Source of the DNA: Actinomadura litoris | Lineage (GTDB): Bacteria > Actinomycetota > Actinomycetes > Streptosporangiales > Streptosporangiaceae | Assembly (NCBI RefSeq): GCF_009733595.1 | Contig: NZ_WOFH01000018.1 | Location: forward strand, 78,087-142,086 | Reading direction: 5' to 3' | Length of the DNA: 64,000 bases | Shown: in pieces, positions 36,160-45,294 of the stretch | How the letters are laid out: each line of letters starts with the position of its first letter | How positions within the stretch are numbered: the first letter of the stretch is position 1 | Translations under genes and position numbers: made by a program | The notes under the pieces: model-generated | What the model saw: only the letters and a program-made list of their open reading frames with translations | Database searches by the model: none | What the model was told of the DNA's origin: nothing

Positions 36160-37020
36160 TCAGCGCGCCGGCGGCTCCAGGACGAGCGCCCCGAGCGTCT
36201 CGGGCTCGGCGAGCAGGTCGATCGCGGTGATCCGGCCCCCGATGATCGTGAGGTCGAACACGACGCGCGGCCTGCCGTCGACCGTCCAGACGGCTCCGGC
36301 GGCGCCGTCCACGAGCGCCGGGCGCGCCCCGTGGGCGCCGCCGGAGAACGTCTCGGCCACACCGGCGGCGCCCCGGACCAGGTCCGCGGCGCCCATCGCG
36401 ACGCCGGCGCGGTCGGCCCGCATGAGCACGTCCGGGTCGAGCAGGGACAGCAGCGCCTCGAAGTCGCCGGCCCGCGAGGCCGCCAGGAAAGCCTCGACGA
36501 CCTCGCCGTGCCGGTCGAGGCCGGTGCCCGCCGCGTCCGGTGCCGCCCGGACGCGGCCCCGGGCCCGGCTCGCGAGCTTGCGCGCCGCCGCCGGGGTCCG
36601 CTCGACGATCGGCGCGATCTGGTCGAACGGCATCGCGAACATGTCGTGCAGGACGAACGCGAGCCGCTCGGCGGGCGTGAGGGTGTCCAGGACCACGAGC
36701 AGCGCCCGCCCGACCGAGTCGACGAGCTGCGCCTCGTCCTCCGGCGTCGTCCCGCCCGCGGTCGAGCGCGCCCGCTCGCCGAGCGGGTCCTCGCGGCGGG
36801 ACGCGCGGGACCGCAGCATGTTCAGCGACACCCGCCCGACCACCGTGGTCAGCCAGCCGCCGAGGTTCTCGATCCCCTCGGCGCCGGCCCCGGCGAGCCG
36901 CAGCCAGGTCTCCTGGACGGCGTCCTCGGCCTCGGCGGCCGAGCCCAGCACGCGCTGGGCCACCGCCCGCAGGCGCGGCCGGTGCTCCTCGAACGCCGAG
37001 GCCAGGGATCGCTCGTCCAT
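36160..37020 (-). CDS. ECF41-type (SigJ-like) sigma factor with SnoaL-like domain
   Basis: A 286-residue sigma factor. Region 2 (LRAVAQRVLGSAAEAEDAVQETWLRL, NLGGWLTTVVGRVSLNMLRSR) and region 4 (LTPAERLAFVLHDMFAMPFDQIAPIVERTPAAARKLASRARGRV) are intact. A C-terminal NTF2/SnoaL-like domain of ~110 residues (VVEAFLAASRAGDFEALLSLLDPDVLM) acts as a built-in regulator in ECF41 proteins. ECF41 factors usually drive a neighbouring carboxymuconolactone decarboxylase or oxidoreductase gene. Here the divergent neighbour is a VOC protein, so that may be the target. Confidence 0.93.
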   Translation of the reverse strand: MDERSLASAFEEHRPRLRAVAQRVLGSAAEAEDAVQETWLRLAGAGAEGIENLGGWLTTVVGRVSLNMLRSRASRREDPLGERARSTAGGTTPEDEAQLVDSVGRALLVVLDTLTPAERLAFVLHDMFAMPFDQIAPIVERTPAAARKLASRARGRVRAAPDAAGTGLDRHGEVVEAFLAASRAGDFEALLSLLDPDVLMRADRAGVAMGAADLVRGAAGVAETFSGGAHGARPALVDGAAGAVWTVDGRPRVVFDLTIIGGRITAIDLLAEPETLGALVLEPPAR

Positions 37021-37104
37021 CGGTCACATTCTCGACCCGGAGGGTGCCGTCCCCGTGACCGGCCCCCGGCCGGGCCCGCCAACCGTTCGACACAGGGAGC
37101 GACA

Positions 37105-37449
37105 ATGAGCCAGGGCATCCAGACGATCATCTTCCCCGTCACCGACATCGCGCGCGCCACGCCCATCTTCACCGCGCTGCTGGGCGCGGAGCCCGTCTAC
37201 GAGGAGTCCTTCTACGTCGGCTACCGGGTCGCCGGGCAGGACATCGGCCTCGACCCGAACGGCCACCGCAAGGGCATGACGGGCCCGGTGCCCTACGTCG
37301 AGGTCGAGGACATCGAGGCGACCGTGGCGGCGCTGCTCGCGGCGGGCGCGCGGGCGCAGGACGAGGTCAAGGACGTCGGCGGCGGCAAGCTGATCGCCAC
37401 CGTCCGCGACGCCGACGGCAACGTGATCGGCCTGGCCCAGACCCCCTGA
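37105..37449 (+). CDS. VOC-superfamily (glyoxalase-like) protein
   Basis: A 114-residue protein with the two beta-alpha-beta-beta-beta halves of the vicinal-oxygen-chelate fold. MSQGIQTIIFPVTDIARATPIFTALLG starts the first half and VPYVEVEDIEATVAALLAAGA the second, with GKLIATVRDADGNVIGLAQ at the end. Few metal-binding His/Glu residues are visible, so it may be a binding protein rather than an enzyme. AGGGAG precedes the ATG. It is divergent from the ECF41 gene 84 bp away and is the likely target of that sigma factor. Confidence 0.88.
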   Translation: MSQGIQTIIFPVTDIARATPIFTALLGAEPVYEESFYVGYRVAGQDIGLDPNGHRKGMTGPVPYVEVEDIEATVAALLAAGARAQDEVKDVGGGKLIATVRDADGNVIGLAQTP

Positions 37450-37597
37450 CCCGCAGGTGAATGGCCGATGCCTGCCAGTTGCAGTACCGGTGGACGCCGG
37501 ATGGCGTGATCGGTGCGATGCTCGTTGTGGCCGCTCCCGACCGTGACCGACCGGTCACGGTGGCCTTCCTGACGCTCGCGGTCGTGGGGAGTGGCGA

Positions 37598-39541
37598 ATG
37601 CAGCAGATGCGCAAGGGATCCAACGTCGAACTGTCGAGCCTGACCGAGGCCGAGGGGCCGGTCACCGCCGCGCTGCGCTGGACCGATCCGACCGGCGCGG
37701 GGGAGGCGGACGTGGCGGCGCTGCTGCTCGACGCGTCCGGCCGGGTGCGGGGCGACGCCGACTTCGTCTTCTACAACCAGCCCGCGCACCCCGACGGCAC
37801 CGTCCAGCTCCTCGGGAAGTCGCCGACCGGCGGCGGCAGCGAGGACCGCGTCCTGCTGGACCTCGCGGCGATGCCGGCCGGTGTCGAACGGGTCGTGCTC
37901 ACGGCGAGCCGGTACGCGGGCGCGACGTTCGGGGACCTGGACGACCTCGGCCTGACCCTCTACGACAGCTCCGGCGCGGCGCTGCTCGGGTTCGACATCG
38001 GCGACGCCGCCTCCGAGACCGCGTTCGTGTTCGGCGAGCTGTACCGGCGGGGCGGCGGCTGGAGGTTCCGCGCGGTGGGGCAGGGCTACGCGTCCGGCCT
38101 GGCCGGGCTCGCGGGCGACTTCGGCATCAGCGTGGACGACGGGGAGGAGGCCCCGGCAATTCCCGCCGCCGAGGCGGAGCCCGCGCCCGAGGCGGGGGTC
38201 GGGGCGGCGGCCGCGCCGGTGAAGGAGCCGCGGCCCGCGCGGGTGCGGACGGCGAAGAGGCGGGTCACGCTGCCGAAGGCGCCGAAGGTCGACCTCGCCG
38301 ACCACCCCGCCTGGCAGGGCGCGCGGCTGTTCCCGGTCAGCGGCCTGCGCAGCGACCATGAGCGGGAGGCACGCGCCACCTCGACGCTGCTGGCGGTGAT
38401 GGCGCAGGTCCCCGAGTTCGGGCGGCGGCTCACGGCCAGGTTCAACGCGCCCGCCGGGACCCTCCAGACGTTCGTCGAGACGCCGTTCAAGCACGGCGAG
38501 GGCAAGGTGCGTCCGGACGGCGTGATCCGGGTGGCGCGGGCCGGGCGGATCTGGACGGCCCTCGTGGAGACCAAGACCGGCGGCAGCCCGCTGAAGGCCG
38601 ACCAGGTCGAGGCGTACCTGGACGTCGCCGCGCGCAACGGCTACGAGACCGTGATCACGCTGTCCAACGACCTGGCGCTGGACGGCGAGCACCCGCTGAC
38701 CGTCGACCGGCGCAAGCTGCGGAAGGTAGCGCTGCGGCACCTGTCGTGGGCGGAGGTCGCGCACGAGGCGCACATGCTCTGCCACCACCACGGGCTCGCC
38801 GGGCAGTCGCACGCCTGGCTCCTCGGTGAGCTGCTGCACTACCTGCGGCACGACAACGCGGGCTGCCAGGGCTTCCAGGACATGGGGCAGGCGTGGGTGC
38901 CGCTGCGCAACGCGATCACGGCGGGGACGCTGCGTCCGGGCGACCGGTACGCGCCCCGGGTGGCCGAGAGCTGGGAGCGCCTCGTCCGGCAGCTGTGCCT
39001 GCGGTTGAGCGGGGAGACCGGGCTCGGCGTCGCGCCGGTGACGCGGCGCAGGCGGGGCGGCGGCGGGGCCGAGGAGCGCCGGGCGGCCGTCGTCGCGTCC
39101 CTGGTCGAGACCGGGCGGATGAGCGCCGAGGTGCGGATGGCGAACGCGGCGGGCCCGGTGCGCATCGAGGCCGACCTGCGGACGGGGCAGATCGAGACCT
39201 CCGTCGAGGTCCCGGCGGCCGAGCGGGCGCGGTCGCTGACGCGCGTCCAGTGGCTGCTGCGGCGGCTCGCGGACGCGCCGCCCGAGCTGCGCGTGGAGGC
39301 GCTCGCGGACGGGTCCGCCGAGGGCCCGTGCGACCTGCTGAAGAACCTGCGGAGCGAGCCGGGGCTGCTCGTGCGGGGCGGGGTGGAGATCTCCTCGTTC
39401 CGGCTGGCGCTGCCGACCGGGATGGGCACCAGGCGCGGGACGGACGAGGCGGGCTTCGTCCGGAGCGTCGACCTCGCCGTCGACCGGTTCCACCGCGATG
39501 TGCTGCGGGCGATCGAGGATTCGGTGGCGGGCAAGGATTGA
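37598..39541 (+). CDS. TerD-domain protein fused to a PD-(D/E)XK nuclease-like domain
   Basis: A 647-residue protein. Residues 1-180 are a TerD domain (MRKGSNVELSSL; DFVFYNQPAHPDGTVQLLGKS; RVVLTASRYAGATFGDL; AFVFGELYRRGGGWRFRAVGQGY), the calcium-binding module of tellurite/stress-resistance operons. After an Ala/Pro/Glu linker (185-215), residues ~235-420 carry P306-D307, then Glu324 and Lys326 in LVETKTG, and DQVEAYLDVA. This is a PD-x15-ExK arrangement typical of PD-(D/E)XK nucleases. Residues ~440-640 are a further unrecognised domain. No other ter genes are present. A role in DNA damage or phage defence is inference. Confidence 0.85.
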   Translation: MQQMRKGSNVELSSLTEAEGPVTAALRWTDPTGAGEADVAALLLDASGRVRGDADFVFYNQPAHPDGTVQLLGKSPTGGGSEDRVLLDLAAMPAGVERVVLTASRYAGATFGDLDDLGLTLYDSSGAALLGFDIGDAASETAFVFGELYRRGGGWRFRAVGQGYASGLAGLAGDFGISVDDGEEAPAIPAAEAEPAPEAGVGAAAAPVKEPRPARVRTAKRRVTLPKAPKVDLADHPAWQGARLFPVSGLRSDHEREARATSTLLAVMAQVPEFGRRLTARFNAPAGTLQTFVETPFKHGEGKVRPDGVIRVARAGRIWTALVETKTGGSPLKADQVEAYLDVAARNGYETVITLSNDLALDGEHPLTVDRRKLRKVALRHLSWAEVAHEAHMLCHHHGLAGQSHAWLLGELLHYLRHDNAGCQGFQDMGQAWVPLRNAITAGTLRPGDRYAPRVAESWERLVRQLCLRLSGETGLGVAPVTRRRRGGGGAEERRAAVVASLVETGRMSAEVRMANAAGPVRIEADLRTGQIETSVEVPAAERARSLTRVQWLLRRLADAPPELRVEALADGSAEGPCDLLKNLRSEPGLLVRGGVEISSFRLALPTGMGTRRGTDEAGFVRSVDLAVDRFHRDVLRAIEDSVAGKD

Positions 39542-39640
39542 TCTGCTTCTCCCCAAGTGGCACGCCGCCCCTCCCGGCCCTTGATCTCATGGGGGACCGC
39601 AACGGCCACACAGGGTCATGATCGGGTCAGGGGGGACCGT

Positions 39641-40018
39641 ATGGTCTGGGGGGCGCGACCGGCGCGGCGGGGGCCCGAACGGGAGGGCGGCGCCGGTCCC
39701 GGGCACTACGCGCACGACGCGCGGTTCGTGCTGCTCAGGAGGAGGTACGCGCGGCTGGCGGCGGGCGTCGCGCTCGGGTTCCTCGGGTGGTACTTCGGCT
39801 ACGTCGCGCTCTCGGGGTTCGCGCGGGGGCTCATGGCGCGGAAGGTGGCCGGGAACGTCAACGTCGCGCTGCTGCTCGGGCTCCTCCAGTTCGTCTCGAC
39901 GTTCGCGCTGGCCGGGCTCTACGTCGGCTACGCGCGGCGGCGCCTCGACCCGCTGGCGGCGCGGCTGCGGGCCGACGCCGCCGCGGCGGCCGCCGAGCAG
40001 GCCCGGGAACCGCGGTGA
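39641..40018 (+). CDS. DUF485 membrane protein (YjcH-like)
   Basis: A 125-residue protein with two transmembrane helices (about residues 38-60 and 75-98; GVALGFLGWYFGYVALSGFA and ALLLGLLQFVSTFALAGLYVGYARRRLDP), the DUF485 pattern. FVLLRRRYARLA before the first helix is typical. DUF485 genes precede acetate/solute symporter genes of the ActP type and are thought to assist the transporter. Its stop overlaps the symporter GTG by 4 nt. The start is ATG 39641 behind GGGGGA. Confidence 0.93.
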   Translation: MVWGARPARRGPEREGGAGPGHYAHDARFVLLRRRYARLAAGVALGFLGWYFGYVALSGFARGLMARKVAGNVNVALLLGLLQFVSTFALAGLYVGYARRRLDPLAARLRADAAAAAAEQAREPR

Positions 40019-41682
40019 CCGACGGGCGGACGCTCACGTTCGGGCTGTTCCTCGGCTTCGTCGTCGTCACGCTCGCGATCACCGTCTGGGCGCGGGCCAC
40101 GACGAAGGGCGCCGACGACTTCTACGCGGGCGGGCGGATGTTCTCCGGGGCGCGCAACGGCGTCGCGCTGGCCGGGGACTACATGTCGGCCGCGTCGTTC
40201 CTCGGCATCGCGGGGATCATCGCGCTGTCGGGCTACGACGGGTTCCTGTACTCGGTCGGGTTCCTGGTCGCGTGGGTGCTCACGCTGCTGCTCGTCGAGC
40301 CGATCCGCAACGCGGGCCGGTTCACGATGGGCGACGTCCTCGCGCGGCGCGCGCCCGACCGGGCGCCGGTGCGGACGGCGGCGGCCGTCTCCACCGTGAC
40401 CGTGTCGGTGTTCTACCTGCTCGCGCAGATGGTCGGGGCGGGCGCGCTCGTGTCGCTGCTGCTCGGCATCCGGGCGGGGCACCGGTTCCTCGGCATGTCC
40501 GCGGCCGCCGCCCGCACCACCACGATCGTCGCGGTGGGCGTACTGATGATCTGCTACGTGATGTTCGGCGGGATGAAGGCCACGACCTGGGTGCAGATCA
40601 TCAAGACCGTGCTGCTGACGGCGGGCGCGGCGGCGCTGACCGGGCTGGTCCTCGGCCGGTTCGGCTTCGACGTCAGCGCGATGCTCGGCTCGGCGGCGGA
40701 CGCCAGCGGCAGCGGCGCCGGGTTCCTCCAGCCGGGGCAGCGGTACGGGCGCGACGTCCCCGGCGACACCTACCGGACCGTCGTCGGCAAGCTCGACTTC
40801 GTCAGCCTCGCGCTGGCCCTCGTCCTCGGCACCGCCGGGCTCCCGCACATCGTCACCCGGTTCTTCGCCGTGCCGGACGCGCGCGCCGCGCGGACGTCGG
40901 TGTCGTGGGCGATCGGGCTCGTCGGCGTCTTCTACCTGATGACGCTCGCGCTCGGGTTCGGCGCGGCGGCGCTGGTCGGGCGGCACGCGATCCTCGCGCA
41001 GGACCCGTCGGGCAACACCGCCGCGCCGCAGCTCGCGCGGGCGCTCGGCGAGCACGCCGCCGGACGGGTCGGCGGCGACGTCCTGCTCGCCTTCATCGGC
41101 GCGGTGGCGTTCGCGACGATCCTCGCCGTCGTGTCGGGCCTCGTGCTGGCGTCCGCGACCTCGCTCGCGCACGACTACTTCGGCCAGGTGCTGATGCTCG
41201 GCCGCCCGCGCGAGTCGCAGGAGGTCGCGGTGGCGCGGTTCGCCGCGTTCCTCGTCGGGTCGCTGGCGATCGTCCTCGCCGTCGTCGCGCGGAACCTGAA
41301 CGTGGCGTTCCTGGTCGCGCTGGCGTTCGCGATGGCGGCGGCGGCGAACCTCCCGGCGATCGTGCTGTCGCTGTTCTGGCGCCGGTTCACCCCGGGCGGC
41401 GCCGTCGCGGGCATCTACGGCGGGCTGGTCGCCTCGCTGGTGCTCGTCGTGCTGTCGCCGGTCGTCTCCGGCAAGGTCGACCCCGTGACGGGCGAGAACC
41501 TGTCGCTGTTCCCGAAGGGGGTCGACTTCCATCTGTTCCCCTTGGAGAACCCCGGTCTCGTGTCGATTCCCATCGGGTTTCTGTGCGCGGTCGTGGGGAC
41601 GTTCGTCACACGCGGCAAGGCCGACCCGGCACGCTACGACGATCTCGCCGTCCGCGCTCTGACCGGCGTGGGCTCGCACTGA
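40015..41682 (+). CDS. Sodium:solute symporter, ActP-like (acetate/monocarboxylate)
   Basis: A 555-residue SSS-family transporter with about 13 helices. DDFYAGGRMFSGARNGVALAGDYMSAASFLGIAGIIALSGYDG is the family N-terminal block, and GLPHIVTRFFAVPDARAARTSVSWAIG holds the SSS signature. A ~60-residue outside loop (about residues 215-265) is also seen in actinobacterial ActP. Together with the DUF485 protein this points to uptake of acetate or a similar monocarboxylate with sodium or protons. The exact substrate is not readable. It is coupled to the upstream gene by a GTGA overlap. Confidence 0.92.
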   Translation: MTDGRTLTFGLFLGFVVVTLAITVWARATTKGADDFYAGGRMFSGARNGVALAGDYMSAASFLGIAGIIALSGYDGFLYSVGFLVAWVLTLLLVEPIRNAGRFTMGDVLARRAPDRAPVRTAAAVSTVTVSVFYLLAQMVGAGALVSLLLGIRAGHRFLGMSAAAARTTTIVAVGVLMICYVMFGGMKATTWVQIIKTVLLTAGAAALTGLVLGRFGFDVSAMLGSAADASGSGAGFLQPGQRYGRDVPGDTYRTVVGKLDFVSLALALVLGTAGLPHIVTRFFAVPDARAARTSVSWAIGLVGVFYLMTLALGFGAAALVGRHAILAQDPSGNTAAPQLARALGEHAAGRVGGDVLLAFIGAVAFATILAVVSGLVLASATSLAHDYFGQVLMLGRPRESQEVAVARFAAFLVGSLAIVLAVVARNLNVAFLVALAFAMAAAANLPAIVLSLFWRRFTPGGAVAGIYGGLVASLVLVVLSPVVSGKVDPVTGENLSLFPKGVDFHLFPLENPGLVSIPIGFLCAVVGTFVTRGKADPARYDDLAVRALTGVGSH

Positions 41683-41879
41683 GCCCGTCCTGCCGGGGAG
41701 GACGCCGGCGAGGCGCGGGTGGACGGTGATAAGGATGTTGACGGGGAGTAAGGTGCGCGCTGGCCCGGACCGTCCCCGAATGCGACGAGTGCCCGGGGCC
41801 CAGCGGATTCGCGTGGCAGAATGATGCCTCGCGGCCCGCGGGCGTACCACGGCCGACTGCCGGGGAGGAGGTGCGCGGA

Positions 41880-44081
41880 GTGTCCCATGCCGGTCGACGC
41901 CGTGTCCGGCGCGCTCGTCCGGTACCACGGGTGTGGATCGCTCCGTCGCTCGGCGCGCGGACGACCGCCGCCCTCACCGCGCTGACCCTCGCCGCCGCCG
42001 TCGCGGTACCGGCGGCGCTCACCACCGGGGAACGCGACCGGTCCGTGCACGGCGCGGCGTCCGGCGTCCGGTACGCGGCCAGGGCCGACCAGATCCGCGC
42101 CCGCGAATGGCACCTCGGTGTCCTGCGCGCCGCGCGGGCCTGGAGGTGGACGCGCGGCTCCGGCGTCACCGTCGCCGTCCTGGACACCGGGGTCGACCGC
42201 CGCCACCCCGACCTCACCGGGCGCGTCCTGGACGGCCCCGACCTCACCGGCGGCGCGCGCAAGCCCGGCGGCAGCTACTGGGGCGTGCACGGGACGTCGA
42301 TGGCCAGCATCATCGCCGGCCACGGCCACGGGGCCGGGCAGTCGGAGGGCGTGCTCGGCGTCGCCCCGCAGAGCCGCGTCCTGTCGGTGCGCGTCACCCT
42401 GGAGAACGACGACCCGCTGCGCCGCGGCGGGCAGACCGTCGGCGACCCCAACGCGATCGCGCAGGGCATCCGGTACGCCGTCGACCACGGCGCCGACATC
42501 ATCAACATGTCGCTCGGCGGCGGCCACCTGAACTACAACGGCACGCCGTCGCAGGAGGCGGCGATCGAGTACGCGCTCGGCAAGGGCGTGGTGCTGATCG
42601 CCTCGGCCGGGAACGACGGCTCCGGGGCCAACAGCAAGAACTTCCCCGCCGCCTACCCGGGCGTGATCGCGGTCGGCGCGCTCGACCGGAGGCTGCGCCT
42701 GTGGAAGGACAGCAACCGCCGCTCGCACGCGTCGGTCTGCGCGCCCGGCGTCGACATCGTCAGCGCCGACTCCAGCAGCGGCTACGTCGTCGGGACGGGC
42801 ACCAGCGCGTCCTCGGCGATGGTCGCGGGCGTCGCCGCGCTGGTGCGCGCCCGCTACCCGAGGCTCACCCCCGACCAGGTGCGGCAGGCGCTCGTGCAGG
42901 GCTCCCCGCCGCGCCGCGGCCACCCGACCGGCTCGACGACGTGCGCCGGGACCGTCGACGCCGTCCGGGCGCTGCTCGCCGCGTCCCGGCTCAACCGTGG
43001 TGTCCGGAACCCGGCCGCGTCGGCGAAGCCGTCCGCTCCGGCGGCGGGGCCGTCCGCCGCGTCCGAGGACGACGGCACCGACCTGCTGATCCCCGGGGCG
43101 CTCGGCGGGGGCGGGCTGCTGCTCGCGCTCGCGCTGCTGATCGCGTGGCGGCTGCGGCGCCGCCGCCGCGGTCCGGACGCCGGCGACCACGCCGACGTCG
43201 TCCCCGACTACGGGCTGCCGTCGCCCTCCCCGTACGCCCCGCCCGCGCCGATCGGCGTCGAGTGGGCCCCCGCTCCCGCCGACATGGGCGAGCCGGTCGG
43301 GCAGCCGCTGAGCGCGCCGGTGGACGTGCAGCCCTGGGGCCTCGACGAGTCCTACACCACCCCGGACTACCCGCCGATGCCCCCCATGCCGGACGAGGCG
43401 GACCACATGCCCCCCGAGCCTCCCGCGCCGCCGTCGGAGCTGCACCCGTTCGTCCCGGAGGAGTACCCGGGGAGCGGACGCGCCGGACGCCGCGGGCTCA
43501 ACGGCGCCAACGGGCACAACGGCGCCAACGGCCACAACGGGCACGGCCTGAACGGGCACGGGCTGAACGGGCACGGCCTGAACGGGCACGGCCTGAACGG
43601 GAGCGGCGTGGCGCCGAACGGCAAGCATCACGGCCCGCCGCCGGACGCGCGGGACCTCAACGACACCGACCCGCTGGACGACGACGACTGGGAGCGGTTC
43701 CGGCGCAGCGCCCTGGGTGATCCCGGACGTCCGGACGCGGGCGGCGCCACGCCCATGGTCCCGCCCGTCGCGCCCCCGGCGGCGCCTCCCGCGCAGCCCC
43801 CGGCGGCTCCGCCGGAACCGGCGGAACCCCCGCTCGACCCCCACGACCCGCTGGACCCGCGCAACCCGCTCGATCCCCGCGACCTGCTCGAACCCCGCGA
43901 TCTCGGCGAGTTCGGCGGCCCGCGTGATCTCGGCCCGCGTGACCTCGGCCCGCGTGATCCGCGCGACACGTGGGGTCCGCAGGACCCGCGCGAGCCCCGG
44001 GAGTCGCGGGGGCCGCGCGACTCCTCCCCGCCGACCGCGCCCCCGGCCGACGACGAGGACTACCGTCCGCCCTGGTGGTGA
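41880..44081 (+). CDS. Membrane-anchored subtilisin-like (mycosin-type) serine protease with long repetitive tail
   Basis: A 733-residue S8 protease. A signal/anchor helix (residues ~27-47) is followed by the catalytic domain with Asp102 (VAVLDTGVD), His137 (GVHGTSMASII), oxyanion Asn245 (ASAGNDG) and Ser309 (GTSASSAMVAG). A C-terminal transmembrane helix lies at ~402-424. This is the MycP layout of type VII secretion, but no ESX genes are in the window. Mycosins end soon after the helix; this protein adds a ~300-residue cytoplasmic tail with GHGLN repeats and Leu-Asp-Pro/Arg-Asp-Leu repeats, and ends PPWW. The GTG at 41880 is chosen for its spacing from GGGGAGGAGG. Confidence 0.9.
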   Translation: MSHAGRRRVRRARPVPRVWIAPSLGARTTAALTALTLAAAVAVPAALTTGERDRSVHGAASGVRYAARADQIRAREWHLGVLRAARAWRWTRGSGVTVAVLDTGVDRRHPDLTGRVLDGPDLTGGARKPGGSYWGVHGTSMASIIAGHGHGAGQSEGVLGVAPQSRVLSVRVTLENDDPLRRGGQTVGDPNAIAQGIRYAVDHGADIINMSLGGGHLNYNGTPSQEAAIEYALGKGVVLIASAGNDGSGANSKNFPAAYPGVIAVGALDRRLRLWKDSNRRSHASVCAPGVDIVSADSSSGYVVGTGTSASSAMVAGVAALVRARYPRLTPDQVRQALVQGSPPRRGHPTGSTTCAGTVDAVRALLAASRLNRGVRNPAASAKPSAPAAGPSAASEDDGTDLLIPGALGGGGLLLALALLIAWRLRRRRRGPDAGDHADVVPDYGLPSPSPYAPPAPIGVEWAPAPADMGEPVGQPLSAPVDVQPWGLDESYTTPDYPPMPPMPDEADHMPPEPPAPPSELHPFVPEEYPGSGRAGRRGLNGANGHNGANGHNGHGLNGHGLNGHGLNGHGLNGSGVAPNGKHHGPPPDARDLNDTDPLDDDDWERFRRSALGDPGRPDAGGATPMVPPVAPPAAPPAQPPAAPPEPAEPPLDPHDPLDPRNPLDPRDLLEPRDLGEFGGPRDLGPRDLGPRDPRDTWGPQDPREPRESRGPRDSSPPTAPPADDEDYRPPWW
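43501..43610 (+). repeat. In-frame Asn-Gly-His-rich repeats in the protease tail
   Basis: Codons for NGANGHNGANGHNGHG are followed by four GLNGHG-type 15-bp units. The repeat encodes a flexible, hydrophilic, His-rich segment. Confidence 0.85.
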
Positions 44082-44211
44082 CCCCGGCGCACCGGCCCCG
44101 CGTCCCGCTACTCCGGCGGGCGTAGCGCGGGAGTCTCCGGCTGGACGATGACGTCCCCCTGACCCGTCGCCGAGCATCGACTCATCCGCACACAGGAAGG
44201 GTCGAGGAACC

Positions 44212-44547
44212 ATGATGACGACACTGGCGGCACAGGTCGCGGCGAGCCCGCCGGCATGGCACGACGGCGGCGACCCGCCCGCGTTCTGGCCGATCTTCCC
44301 CATCACGTTCGGGCTGCTGTGGCTGGCGGTGCTGGGCACGGCGTTCTACCTGATCCGCCGCCGGATCGCGGCGGGCGGCGGGCGGCCGGGGCCGGGCGGA
44401 TGGCGCGGCTTCGGTCCACCGGCCGCGGCGCACGAGGCGGACCCGATGCGCAAGGCCCAGTCGATCCTCGCCGAGCGTTTCGCACGCGGGGAGATCGACG
44501 AGGACGAGTACCTGATGCGCATGTCCGCGCTGCGCAACGGCGGCTGA
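44212..44547 (+). CDS. Small membrane protein with SHOCT domain
   Basis: A 111-residue protein with one transmembrane helix (about residues 27-49, IFPITFGLLWLAVLGTAFYLI), a basic/Gly linker and a C-terminal SHOCT motif (AQSILAERFARGEIDEDEYLMRMSALR). SHOCT domains are short oligomerisation modules found at the ends of membrane and stress proteins. The function is unknown. It stands alone between the protease and a convergent MarR gene. Confidence 0.88.
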   Translation: MMTTLAAQVAASPPAWHDGGDPPAFWPIFPITFGLLWLAVLGTAFYLIRRRIAAGGGRPGPGGWRGFGPPAAAHEADPMRKAQSILAERFARGEIDEDEYLMRMSALRNGG

Positions 44548-44584
44548 GGGCGGGGCCAGGGCCGTGCGGGGCACGACGGCGCGG

Positions 44585-45229
44585 CTACTCGGCGCCGGCC
44601 TCCTCGAAGATCTGGTCGATGCCGTCCGGGTACATCGGTGCCCGGGCGGCGGCCGCGTCGGCGAACCGGGTGAGCAGCCGCGCGAACTCGGAGCGCTCGC
44701 CCTCCGACCAGCCGGCCATCAGCTCGTCGAGGTAGGCGCGGCGGAACCGCTCGGAGACCTGCTTGACGCGCCGTCCGGCCGGGGTCAGGCCGAGGTTGGC
44801 GCGGCGCGCGTCCACGGGGGAGGGGCGCCGCGACACCAGGCCCGCGTCGATCGCGTGGCCCACCAGGCGGCTCGCGGTCGACGGGTCGACCTCCAGCCGT
44901 TCGGCGACCGCGCCGACGGTCACCTCGCACGCGCAGTCCGCCTCGTCCGGCGCGGGCCTCTTCCGCTCCTCGCCCGCCTCGGCGGTCAGCGCGGCGATGG
45001 CGTTGACGACCATCAGGTTGGAGATCTGGAGCGGGCGCCCGCCGGGCCCGCCGGACGTCTGGGCGCGGATGCGCTTCATGAGGTCGGGCTTGGCCCAGAC
45101 GCGGCGGAGGTGGAACAGCGCCACCCCGATCTCGGCGAGGACGGGGTCGGCCTCGGGCGGGGGGTGCCCGGCGGACCGCTCGGTGGACCGTTCGGTGGAC
45201 CGCTCGGTGGCGGAGGTCTCCGTCGCCAT
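44585..45229 (-). CDS. MarR-family transcriptional regulator
   Basis: A 214-residue regulator. An N-terminal Ser/Thr/Glu-Arg repeat (TERSTERSTERS) precedes the dimerisation helices. The winged helix-turn-helix (VTVGAVAERLEVDPSTASRLVGHAIDAGLVSRRPSPVDARRANLGLTPAGRR) is a clear MarR domain. Two close cysteines (DCACEV) lie just before it and could sense oxidation; this is inference. It starts at ATG 45229 with GGGAG 8 nt upstream. A GCATG dyad lies near its promoter. Confidence 0.92.
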   Translation of the reverse strand: MATETSATERSTERSTERSAGHPPPEADPVLAEIGVALFHLRRVWAKPDLMKRIRAQTSGGPGGRPLQISNLMVVNAIAALTAEAGEERKRPAPDEADCACEVTVGAVAERLEVDPSTASRLVGHAIDAGLVSRRPSPVDARRANLGLTPAGRRVKQVSERFRRAYLDELMAGWSEGERSEFARLLTRFADAAAARAPMYPDGIDQIFEEAGAE

Positions 45230-45277
45230 GCCAGGTCTCCCGTTCCATGCCGGTGATCGCCGATCTCCCACCCTAAC

Positions 45278-45294
45278 GCATGTAGTGTGCATGC
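45278..45294. promoter_or_regulatory. Dyad GCATG-N7-CATGC upstream of the MarR gene
   Basis: A perfect 5-7-5 inverted repeat about 50 bp upstream of the MarR start. It is a candidate autoregulatory operator. The rest of 45230-45516 holds no gene. Confidence 0.5.

Noticed and set aside
41634..44339. 901-codon minus-strand open frame
   Set aside because: It lies opposite the mycosin-like protease, whose catalytic triad and two membrane helices fix the coding strand.
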